Shown piece by piece: positions 23,216 through 29,983 of a stretch of 42,983 nt of DNA. Where the stretch lies: positions 1-42,983 of the forward strand of contig CALWYD010000073.1 in the NCBI GenBank assembly GCA_944385675.1. Reading direction: 5' to 3'. The position numbers and the translations under genes are program-made. The stretch's first letter is position 1. Each line of letters begins with the position of its first letter. Under the pieces are notes generated by a model. The model saw only the letters and a program-made list of their open reading frames with translations, did not search any database and had not been told where the DNA came from. Source of the DNA: an uncultured Oscillospiraceae bacterium. GTDB taxonomy: Bacteria > Bacillota > Clostridia > Oscillospirales > Oscillospiraceae.

Positions 23216-24676
23216 GTGGGGAGCACAATTACTGCCAGCGAAGCCCACAGACAGTATGAAGAGGCAGTGACTGCCTTTCGCAAACTGATTGCCGACCCAG
23301 GGCTGCGCATGGAGTTCAGCCGACAGGTGGACGGCTATGTGCGCCGGTGCGTGTTGGGGGTATGGCAGGCGGATAACGCCAGTGCAATTACGCCCCGACA
23401 TGTGGAGTTTTATAATGCCGTCTACTCCGGAGGCAATGCCGTCCCTTCCGCCTTATATTGGGAGGTGGCCACCGGGGTGGCCTCCTTTGACTTATTTCAG
23501 CCTCCCGATTTTTTTGAAAAGTTTCGGCAGTACGACCAGAGAAAGGGTACCTGTCTGGCCCGGCGCTTTGTGGACGAACTGACCTTGATTCTGCTGCTGT
23601 TCGCGGCGGTGGACAACCTGGTCAGCGAGGCGGAGGCCGGTTTTGTCAACGCCTGCAGCGACGCGCTCATTGCTCTATGTGACAAGGACGGGCTGCGGCC
23701 CGACCGCCCCGCCCTCAATGCCGGGGACTTTGTCTCCCGCCCCGCCCCGCCACAGCCCTCCGCCCCCCGGCAGAATCCGCCGGCCACCGGGAAAAAGGAA
23801 CAGGCTGAGCAGGAGGAGCCCCCCAAGCTGGAGGAGGTTCTGGCTGAGCTGGACAGCCTTTGCGGACTGGAGCAGGTCAAAAAGGATGTCAAGAGCCTCA
23901 TCAACCTGGTGAAAGTGCGAAAGCTGCGCCAAGAGGCGGGGCTGCCTGTGCCGCCCATGTCGCTTCACCTGGTGTTTTTGGGAAATCCCGGCACGGGTAA
24001 GACCACTGTGGCAAGGTTGCTGGCCAAGATTTACCGCTGCATTGGGGTGCTCAGCCAGGGACAGCTGGTGGAGGTGGACCGCTCTGGCCTGGTAGCCGGT
24101 TTTGTGGGCCAGACGGCCATTAAGACCCAGCAGGCGGTGCAGAAGGCCATTGGGGGTGTGCTGTTCATCGATGAGGCCTATGCCCTGGCCAGCCAGGACA
24201 ACGGCAACGACTTCGGCCACGAGGCCATAGAGGTGCTCCTTAAAAACATGGAGGATCACCGGGATGATCTGATTGTCATTGTGGCTGGCTATACCGGGCC
24301 CATGGAGAAGTTCATCCACGCAAACCCGGGGCTGGAATCCCGGTTTAACAAGTATTTCTTTTTTGAGGACTATAACGGCGGACAGCTGATGGAAATTTTT
24401 CTGTCCATGTGCCGGAAGAACGGATATCAGCTCTCCTCTCAGGCGGAGGCTTGGGCCCGGGAGGATCTGAGAGAGCTGTATGAGCGGCGGGACGAAAACT
24501 TCGGCAATGCCCGGGATGTGCGAAACCTCTTTGAAAAGGCGGTCTCCCGCCAGGCCGACCGAGTGGCTCGTCTGGACAGTCCCACTAAGGAGCAGCTCAT
24601 GCAGCTGCTTCCCCAGGACTTGAAGGAACCGGAACAGGATGAGACAGGGGACACACAGGAGAAGGAGGGCTCTTGA
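23216..24676 (+). CDS. TerB-like/AAA+ ATPase (CbbX/SpoVK type)
   Basis: A 486-residue protein with a GTG start at 23216, six bases after AGGAGGGGG. Residues 1-160 are helical, with FVDELTLILLLFAAVDNLVSEAE resembling the TerB/TerB-C tellurite-resistance fold. A Pro-rich linker (about 175-205) leads to an AAA+ domain of the CbbX/SpoVK class: Walker A GNPGTGKT (256-263), Walker B VLFIDEAYAL (315-324), sensor-1 region VIVAGY and arginine-finger segment NPGLESRFNKYF. Such ATPases remodel protein partners. No RuBisCO or sporulation gene is adjacent. It overlaps the ribosome site of the cupin gene, so cupin and mtaB are likely in the same operon. Confidence 0.88.
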   Translation: MGSTITASEAHRQYEEAVTAFRKLIADPGLRMEFSRQVDGYVRRCVLGVWQADNASAITPRHVEFYNAVYSGGNAVPSALYWEVATGVASFDLFQPPDFFEKFRQYDQRKGTCLARRFVDELTLILLLFAAVDNLVSEAEAGFVNACSDALIALCDKDGLRPDRPALNAGDFVSRPAPPQPSAPRQNPPATGKKEQAEQEEPPKLEEVLAELDSLCGLEQVKKDVKSLINLVKVRKLRQEAGLPVPPMSLHLVFLGNPGTGKTTVARLLAKIYRCIGVLSQGQLVEVDRSGLVAGFVGQTAIKTQQAVQKAIGGVLFIDEAYALASQDNGNDFGHEAIEVLLKNMEDHRDDLIVIVAGYTGPMEKFIHANPGLESRFNKYFFFEDYNGGQLMEIFLSMCRKNGYQLSSQAEAWAREDLRELYERRDENFGNARDVRNLFEKAVSRQADRVARLDSPTKEQLMQLLPQDLKEPEQDETGDTQEKEGS

Positions 24677-24678
24677 CC

Positions 24679-25017
24679 ATGAAACTCAGCTTTGACCAGA
24701 TGGAAGAGCAGGAGATGAAGGAATTTCGGGGCGGCCAAGGGACACTGCGGGCCAGGATGCACACGGACGGGAACAACAAGATTATGATGGGGCTGCTTCT
24801 GCCCCGCAGCAGCGTAGGGCTGCATACCCATGAGGGGGACAGCGAGATCATCTATATTCTCTCGGGCACAGGCAAGGTGCTGTGCGACGGAGAGTATGAG
24901 CCTCTGGCCCCAGGGGACTGCCACTACTGCCCCTCGGGCCACAGCCACAGCCTCATTAACGACGGGGACGGGGAGCTCTCCTTTTTCGCTGTGGTTCCCC
25001 GCCATGGGGAGCGGTGA
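24679..25017 (+). CDS. Single-domain cupin protein
   Basis: A 112-residue protein. ATG 24679 lies nine bases after GGAGGG; the AAA+ stop codon is at 24674-24676, just before it. Cupin motif 1 is GLHTHEGDSEIIYILSG, motif 2 PSGHSHSLIND, giving the usual His/His/Glu/His metal set. The substrate is unknown; small cupins of this type may be isomerases, sugar- or metal-binding proteins. It lies between the AAA+ ATPase and mtaB with close spacing. Confidence 0.85.
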   Translation: MKLSFDQMEEQEMKEFRGGQGTLRARMHTDGNNKIMMGLLLPRSSVGLHTHEGDSEIIYILSGTGKVLCDGEYEPLAPGDCHYCPSGHSHSLINDGDGELSFFAVVPRHGER

Positions 25018-25026
25018 GCTGCCAAT

Positions 25027-26316
25027 ATGAGAGTCGCTTTTTATACCCTGGGCTGCAAGGTCAACCAGTATGAGACCCAGGCCCTGGAACAGCTGTGTTC
25101 CGTCCGGGGCCACACTCTGGTTCCCTTTGAGGAGGAAGCGGACGCCTACGTCATTAACACCTGTACCGTCACTGCGGTCAGCGACAAAAAGTCCCGCCAG
25201 GTGATCCGTCGGGCCCGGAAGCGGGCCCCGGAGGCCCTGGTGGCAGTGTGCGGCTGCTATCCCCAGACCCATCCCGGAGATATGGAGGGGCTGGAGGTGG
25301 ATCTGGTCTCGGGCACTGGGGACCGGCAGGGCTTCGTGGAACTGCTGGAGCGGGCTTGGCGGGAACGGCAGAGCTTCACTGCCCTGGACGATCCCTTCCG
25401 CCGCCGGGACTTTGAGGTTCTTCCCCCCGGCGGGCTGGAGGGGAGAACCCGGTGCATGCTGAAGGTGGAGGACGGCTGCGTCAACTTCTGCTCCTACTGC
25501 ATCATCCCCTATGCCCGGGGAGCCGTCCGCTCCCTGCCCCTGGACGAGGCCCGCCGGCAGGCCGCCCACCTGGCGGCGGAGGGCTACCGGGAGCTGGTGC
25601 TCACCGGTATCGAGATCTCCTCCTGGGGTCAGGATCATAGGGACGGGACCTCTCTCATCGACCTCATTGAGGGGGTGTGTGCCGCCGCGCCGGGCTGCCA
25701 GGTGCGCCTGGGCTCCCTGGAGCCCCGCACCGTTACGGAGGACTTCTGCCGCCGGGCGGCCGCCCTGCCCAACCTGTGCCCCCACTTCCACCTGTCCATG
25801 CAGTCGGGCTGCGACAGCGTGCTTAGGCGGATGAACCGCAAGTACGACACCGCCCGGTTTTACGAGAGCGTCTGCCTGCTGCGGGGGTCCTTTGACCGCC
25901 CTGGCATTACCACCGACCTTATCGTGGGCTTCCCCGGGGAGACGGAGGAGGAATTCGGACAGACCCTGGACTTCCTCCGCCGGTGCGCCTTCTCTGCCAT
26001 GCACATCTTTCCCTACTCTCGCCGCCCGGGTACCCCGGCGGCCAAGCTGCCCGGGCAGGTGCTCAACGCGGTGAAGGAGGAGCGGGCCCACCGGGCTGCC
26101 CGGGTGGCCGCGGAGCTGGAGGGGGCCTACCTGAAGGGCTGGGTAGGACAGTCCCTGCCCGTCCTCTTCGAGGAGAGACGGGAGGGACGCTGGCGGGGTT
26201 ATACCACCCGTTACACTCAGGTGTGGGTGGAAAGTCCCGAGAACCTACACAATCAGCTGCGAACTGTGCGCCTGGACAGGGTGGAGGGGGACTCCCTGGC
26301 AGGTACACTGGTCTGA
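25027..26316 (+). CDS. mtaB: tRNA t6A37 methylthiotransferase MtaB
   Basis: A 429-residue protein starting at ATG 25027, nine bases after the cupin stop. The N-terminal UPF0004 domain has cluster cysteines C10 (TLGCKVNQYE), C46 (NTCTVT) and C77 (CGCYPQ). The radical SAM site is C151-C155-C158 (CVNFCSYC). The C-terminal part is a TRAM-like domain. TLGCKVNQYE is characteristic of the MtaB branch, which adds a methylthio group to N6-threonylcarbamoyladenosine at position 37 of tRNAs reading ANN codons. It is the last gene before a terminator. Confidence 0.94.
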   Translation: MRVAFYTLGCKVNQYETQALEQLCSVRGHTLVPFEEEADAYVINTCTVTAVSDKKSRQVIRRARKRAPEALVAVCGCYPQTHPGDMEGLEVDLVSGTGDRQGFVELLERAWRERQSFTALDDPFRRRDFEVLPPGGLEGRTRCMLKVEDGCVNFCSYCIIPYARGAVRSLPLDEARRQAAHLAAEGYRELVLTGIEISSWGQDHRDGTSLIDLIEGVCAAAPGCQVRLGSLEPRTVTEDFCRRAAALPNLCPHFHLSMQSGCDSVLRRMNRKYDTARFYESVCLLRGSFDRPGITTDLIVGFPGETEEEFGQTLDFLRRCAFSAMHIFPYSRRPGTPAAKLPGQVLNAVKEERAHRAARVAAELEGAYLKGWVGQSLPVLFEERREGRWRGYTTRYTQVWVESPENLHNQLRTVRLDRVEGDSLAGTLV

Positions 26317-26321
26317 AAGAA

Positions 26322-26360
26322 AACTGCCCCGGGTACCCTACGGCGCCCGGGGCGGTTTTT
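26322..26360. terminator. Terminator between mtaB and the prolyl-tRNA editing gene
   Basis: Arms AACTGCCCCGGG (26322-26333) and CCCGGGGCGGTT (26346-26357), one G-T pair, followed by a T run. The T run overlaps the stop codon of the convergent gene at 26359-26361. Confidence 0.88.
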
Positions 26361-26922
26361 ATGCTTCCGGATCCTCCCGGGGATCGGGCAGATCCACATA
26401 GATGGGGCTGTGGCCGGTGGATTGGACATAGCGCAGCAGATCCTCTCGGTGCAGCCGCAGGGTGGAGGTGGAGATGCCCGGGTGGCCGCTGATGAATTCG
26501 TCGGCCAGCAGGGCCCGGTCAATAACCAGTTGAACCGCCCCCTCACGGTCAAAGAGCAGCTCCAGGGCGGAGACAGAGCCGGGAATAGTCTGCAGGTACT
26601 GCTCCATATGTCCCGCATCAGCGAAGGACAGCCGGGCGCAGTCCAGCTGGGCGGAGAGATATTTGGTCTTAAAGGGCTTGTCCCCGGGCATCATAAGCAG
26701 ATAAAACTGGGTCTGCTGCCGATTGCACAAAAACAGATTTTTGCAGATTTTGGCGCCCAGCAGGGACTCAATCTGCAGACAGGCCTCCATGGTGTCGGCG
26801 TGGTCGTGATCCACCCTCAGATAGGGGATGGACAGCTCTTCCAAGCGGTCGTAGACCGCCAGCTCCTGGAGGATGCGGTCGTCCGAGGGGCGGCTGGTGT
26901 AGACAGTAGAGTCAATATGCAT
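26359..26922 (-). CDS. Prolyl-tRNA editing (YbaK/ProX-type) deacylase
   Basis: A 187-residue protein starting at ATG 26922 behind AAGGAG. It shows the PrdX/ProX pattern: LGAKICKNLFLCNRQQ, FYLLMMPGDKPFKTKYLS, GSVSALELLFD and SGHPGISTSTLRL. The family removes mischarged alanine from tRNA-Pro, in the cytoplasm as a free-standing editing domain. No proline-reduction (prd) genes are present, so general editing is more likely than a role in proline fermentation. It is a single gene. The conserved lysine for deacylation is probably in KICKN or DKPFKTK. Confidence 0.9.
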   Translation of the reverse strand: MHIDSTVYTSRPSDDRILQELAVYDRLEELSIPYLRVDHDHADTMEACLQIESLLGAKICKNLFLCNRQQTQFYLLMMPGDKPFKTKYLSAQLDCARLSFADAGHMEQYLQTIPGSVSALELLFDREGAVQLVIDRALLADEFISGHPGISTSTLRLHREDLLRYVQSTGHSPIYVDLPDPREDPEA

Positions 26923-27066
26923 ATCCGTACTCCTTAGAAAAAATTTCTGCCCCTTATGGTAGCACGCGGGAGAAGGGCTGTACAGCCCAAATTTCACTGC
27001 TCCGCCCACAGGGACGAAAAGATTTTTTACGCAGGGCCCGGAGGGGGCGCCCACAGGCCGAAATTG

Positions 27067-27075
27067 TGGTACAAT
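27067..27075 (+). promoter_or_regulatory. Possible extended -10 for corA
   Basis: TGGTACAAT combines a TG motif with TACAAT at 27070-27075. No clear -35 is present; it lies about 50 bases upstream of the corA start. Confidence 0.45.
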
Positions 27076-27126
27076 GGAGAAAAAGCGGCAGGCCGCGCCG
27101 CAGACTTGCGCTGGGGGTTGATGTTT

Positions 27127-28044
27127 ATGTATACATATCTTCTTGGCCAGACCCTGGCCCCGCTGGAGGGGGCGCCGGAGCCCGGGACGAGGGCAGTATA
27201 TTTGCTCACCTCCCAGGAACTGGATCGGCGTCCCACCCTGCCCGGACTGGAGGGGGTGCTGCACCACACCCCCAGTGCCCGGGACGCCCGGGTGTGCAAG
27301 GCGGAGGCGCGCCGGGACTGCCTGTGCGGAACGGTGGTGCTTCCCCGACGGAGCAAGGACGGTGGGCCTCTGGCCCTGGGGTACCTGTTGACCGGGGAGC
27401 GGGCGGTACTGTGTGATGACACGGAGACGGTCCATGGGGTCATCCGCCGACTGGCCGAGGAGAAAAAGTGGCGGGAAAATGGGCCGGGTCGGTTTTTCTG
27501 TGAACTGCTGGAGGGGCTGCTGACCCGGGATCTCCACTACCTGGAGGAACTGGAGGATCAGCTGGGCCAGCTGGAGGATCAGGTACTGGCCGGGCAGCTG
27601 GAGGGCTTCAATGCCATCCTCTCCCCCCTGCGCAAGCAGGCCCTGGGCTGGTTTCGCTGCTATAACCAGTTGGACGATGTGGCCTGTGAGCTGGAGGCAA
27701 ACGAGAACGGCTTTTTCTCCCGGGAGGAGCAAGGGATGTTCCATATGCTGGAAAAACGTCTGGCCCGGCTGCGGGACGAGGCCCAACTGCTGCGGGAGTA
27801 CTGTCTGCAGGTGCGGGAGCTCTTCCAGGCGGAGATCGATATCCGGCAAAACCGAATTATGAAGATCCTCACCATTGTTACCACCATTTTTCTGCCGTTG
27901 TCCCTAGTGGCAGGGTGGTACGGCATGAATTTCACCGGCATGCCGGAGCTGGGCTGGCGGTACGGCTACCCCGGGGTGATCGCTGCCAGTGCCCTCATCC
28001 TTCTGTTCACACTTTGGCTGATGAAAAAGAAAAAATTTTGGTGA
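27127..28044 (+). CDS. corA: CorA-family magnesium/divalent cation transporter
   Basis: A 305-residue protein. ATG 27127 is preferred (GGGGG nine bases upstream); ATG 27121 is in frame but only three bases from it. A cytoplasmic alpha/beta domain and long charged helices (residues about 125-240) are followed by two C-terminal membrane helices with the signature YGMN at 265-268 (GMN 266-268) and the short MPEL loop. It should form a pentameric channel for Mg2+ or another divalent cation. The C-terminal KKKKFW tail is the usual basic cap. It is convergent with mutY; the hairpin between them includes its stop codon. Confidence 0.9.
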   Translation: MYTYLLGQTLAPLEGAPEPGTRAVYLLTSQELDRRPTLPGLEGVLHHTPSARDARVCKAEARRDCLCGTVVLPRRSKDGGPLALGYLLTGERAVLCDDTETVHGVIRRLAEEKKWRENGPGRFFCELLEGLLTRDLHYLEELEDQLGQLEDQVLAGQLEGFNAILSPLRKQALGWFRCYNQLDDVACELEANENGFFSREEQGMFHMLEKRLARLRDEAQLLREYCLQVRELFQAEIDIRQNRIMKILTIVTTIFLPLSLVAGWYGMNFTGMPELGWRYGYPGVIAASALILLFTLWLMKKKKFW

Positions 28045-28084
28045 ATCAGTAAGCCCCGGACAGAATCCGGGGCCTGCTGATTCA
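28042..28084. terminator. Long hairpin joining the corA and mutY stop codons
   Basis: 19-base arms with two non-Watson-Crick positions, from TGAATCAG at 28042 to CTGATTCA at 28084, loop CAGAA. The TGA of corA begins the left arm and the TGA of mutY (TCA on plus) ends the right arm. There is no T run, but position suggests a shared transcript end. Confidence 0.7.
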
Positions 28085-29122
28085 GCGCAGACGTTCCTCT
28101 ACCAGGTGGGAAAAGGCGTGAAAGGCATTGGGGACGGCGTACACCTCCCGCAGGGCAGTGCCATCAGCCCACACCCAGCCTTTGGGAAGGGCCTCTCCCT
28201 CCACTTCCAGCACCCGGGCGGTCATACGCCACTCCACATGGGTGAAGATATGCTTGCCCGTTCCACCCCACTCTTCTCGTATAGGGCAGAGGCCCCAGCG
28301 GGAGAGCCAGTCCTCTCCGTCCCCCTGCTCATGGGGATACTCCCACAGTCCCGCCAGCAGACCTTTATCCGGGCGGCGTCGCAGAGCCACCCGTCCATCC
28401 CGGAAGATGAGGTAGACCGTGCGCTCCTCCACACGCCGCTCTTTCCGGGCGGCCTTCACCGGCAGGCTGCCGGTCAAATCCTCCCGAAAGGCCCGGCAGA
28501 AGGGGGCGGCGGGGCAGCAGTGGCACAGGGGGGCTCCGTTGGGAAGACATACGGTAGCCCCCAGCTCCATCATAGCCTGGTTAAAGTCCCCCGGGGCATC
28601 CAGGGGAATCAGTTCCGCCAGGGCGGCAGTCACTTTCTTCTTCATGGCCGGGGTAGAGATGTCCCCCCAATCCCCGGTTATCCGGGCGGCCACCCGCAGT
28701 ACGTTGCCATCCACCGCCGGGACAGGCAAACCAAAGGCGATGGAGGCAATGGCCCCCGCCGTGTAGTCCCCCACGCCCGGCAGGACCCGGATGTGCTCAT
28801 AGGTGCTGGGGAATATACCGCCCAGCTCTTCCACAATGATTCGGGCAGCTTTTTGCAGATTGCGAGCCCGACTGTAGTAGCCCAGCCCCTGCCACAGTTT
28901 CATCAGCCGCTCCTCAGGCAGGGCGGCCAGCGCCTGCACCGTAGGAGCCTGTTCCATAAAACGGCGATAATAATCCAGTACCGCAGCCACCCGGGTCTGC
29001 TGGAGCATAATCTCTGATACCCACACCCTGTAGGGGGTGGGACAGCTGCGCCAAGGCAGAACCCGGGCGTGCTCCCTATACCAAGTGAGCAGAGGAATGG
29101 GCAGAAGCTGAAGTTCCTCCAC
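28082..29122 (-). CDS. mutY: A/G-specific adenine glycosylase MutY (GTG start)
   Basis: A 346-residue protein with a GTG start at 29122, seven bases after AAGGAGG. Catalytic E37 (VSEIMLQQTRV) and D138 (VPAVDGNVLR) fall at the same positions as in E. coli MutY. The helix-hairpin-helix is LPGVGDYTAGAIASIAFG. The iron-sulfur cysteines are C192, C200, C203 and C209, a C-x7-C-x2-C-x5-C spacing, one residue longer in the first loop than the usual x6. A NUDIX-like C-terminal domain (VALRRRPDKGLLAGLWEYP) recognises 8-oxoG. It removes adenine paired with 8-oxoguanine. An AT-rich promoter region lies upstream. Confidence 0.95.
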   Translation of the reverse strand: MEELQLLPIPLLTWYREHARVLPWRSCPTPYRVWVSEIMLQQTRVAAVLDYYRRFMEQAPTVQALAALPEERLMKLWQGLGYYSRARNLQKAARIIVEELGGIFPSTYEHIRVLPGVGDYTAGAIASIAFGLPVPAVDGNVLRVAARITGDWGDISTPAMKKKVTAALAELIPLDAPGDFNQAMMELGATVCLPNGAPLCHCCPAAPFCRAFREDLTGSLPVKAARKERRVEERTVYLIFRDGRVALRRRPDKGLLAGLWEYPHEQGDGEDWLSRWGLCPIREEWGGTGKHIFTHVEWRMTARVLEVEGEALPKGWVWADGTALREVYAVPNAFHAFSHLVEERLR

Positions 29123-29292
29123 AGTGTAACCTCCTTGTCCACCCGCCCGTTCCGCGCTCAGGGCAGGGGAAATTATCATATATCTGAATATATGACCAGT
29201 GGGGAGTGCAGGGGCCCACAAACCGCCGCCCAGATGCTTTGCGCGGAGAAGATAACGGCCTCTGGTCATCCTCAAAGCAGAAATAAGAAATA

Positions 29293-29314
29293 ATTATAAT
29301 AATTTTATTATAAT
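29293..29314. repeat. AT-only inverted repeat, 10-bp arms
   Basis: ATTATAATAA and TTATTATAAT pair perfectly around a TT centre. It overlaps the proposed mutY -10 region. Confidence 0.55.
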
Positions 29315-29325
29315 ATACATAACAA
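29296..29325 (-). promoter_or_regulatory. Candidate mutY promoter
   Basis: On the minus strand TTGTTA (plus 29320-29325), an 18-base spacer and TATTAT (plus 29296-29301). The surrounding AT-richness makes chance matches more likely. Confidence 0.35.
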
Positions 29326-29355
29326 AATTGGGGATAGCATTTTCTGTTAGACCAT

Positions 29356-29392
29356 GTTAAGGTTTTAACAGAACAAAAGTTAAAATTTTAAC
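29356..29392. promoter_or_regulatory. Two copies of the palindrome GTTAA-N4-TTAAC
   Basis: GTTAAGGTTTTAAC at 29356-29369 and GTTAAAATTTTAAC at 29379-29392 share the same arms; the starts are 23 bases apart. The second is a perfect 14-base palindrome. Tandem dyads suggest a regulator binding site. Confidence 0.5.
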
Positions 29393-29474
29393 GATATACC
29401 ATCTGCCGTTCTTGTGGTGTATCGGAGAAGAACTTTGTTCGTGAGCATTCCTTTTTCATCCATCCTTCCAGATC

Positions 29475-29514
29475 AACCATTCAGGGGCGCCCGTCAGGGC
29501 GCCCCTGAATGGTT
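29475..29514. terminator. 18-bp hairpin after the C_GCAxxG_C_C gene
   Basis: Arms at 29475-29492 (AACCATTCAGGGGCGCCC) and 29497-29514 are perfectly complementary, loop GTCA. It lies seven bases beyond the minus-strand stop. Only TT follows directly, so termination is likely but not certain. Confidence 0.75.
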
Positions 29515-29521
29515 ATTTGGC

Positions 29522-29908
29522 TTATTGGGTATTTTCCAGGGCACACAGGGCCTGAATCATTTCAAAGACCAGGCCGTCGCAGTGGTCTTTGCGGGCCTCG
29601 CCCCGGTCATGGGAATCTTTGAGCAGGGTGGCGCACTGGGTAGAGCCATGGGCCTGGCGGAAGACGCGGATCAGTTCCAGGGCCTCTTTCTCTCCATAGC
29701 CCAGACCGCCCAATACCATTAAAGCGCCGGACAGGGCGCCGCAGGTGGCCCCATGGCGCATGCCGGAGCCGAAGTGGGCCCCCAGGGCATAGGCCTGTTC
29801 CCGGCTCAGCCCCAGCTGGTCGGCGAAGGGAATGAGAACCGATTGAAAGCAGTTGTAGTGAACTTGTGCGTCTGCCCGCAGGGCGCGGACCTCTTCCATG
29901 TGAGTCAT
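29522..29908 (-). CDS. C_GCAxxG_C_C family putative redox protein
   Basis: A 128-residue protein starting at ATG 29908 behind GAGAGAGGA. Its five cysteines are C20 (HYNCFQSVL), C56 (GATCGALSGALMVLG), C92 (STQCATLL), C110 and C122, the layout of this family of small proteins in anaerobes. These are thought to be redox-active, but the reaction is unknown. It lies 75 bases after recG on the same strand and may be co-transcribed with it. Confidence 0.85.
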   Translation of the reverse strand: MTHMEEVRALRADAQVHYNCFQSVLIPFADQLGLSREQAYALGAHFGSGMRHGATCGALSGALMVLGGLGYGEKEALELIRVFRQAHGSTQCATLLKDSHDRGEARKDHCDGLVFEMIQALCALENTQ

Positions 29909-29983
29909 GATAATCCTCTCTCTTTCTCAAGTCAGATGGTGTGCTCCGGGCCTGTCCATTTCTTGCCCGGAGGGGGATAAAGT

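Larger units (their letters stand above)
29123..29521. other. 399-base gap with an AT-rich island upstream of mutY
   Basis: From about 29280 to 29400 the sequence is very AT-rich in a GC-rich window. It contains an inverted repeat at 29293-29314, a candidate mutY promoter at 29296-29325, two GTTAA-N4-TTAAC palindromes at 29356-29392 and an 18-bp hairpin at 29475-29514. No protein gene is seen. A small plus-strand RNA ending at the hairpin cannot be excluded. Confidence 0.55.

Noticed and set aside
23216-24676. Sporulation protein SpoVK or RuBisCO activase CbbX
   Set aside because: Only the AAA+ domain matches; the TerB-like N-terminus and the neighbours (cupin, mtaB) do not fit either role.
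24439-26091. 550-residue open frame on the minus strand
   Set aside because: It is the antisense shadow of the AAA+, cupin and mtaB genes, without a ribosome site or recognisable motifs.
29944-29972. Terminator between recG and the C_GCAxxG_C_C gene
   Set aside because: The stem is only 8 bp with a 13-base loop and no T run, so co-transcription of the two genes remains more likely.
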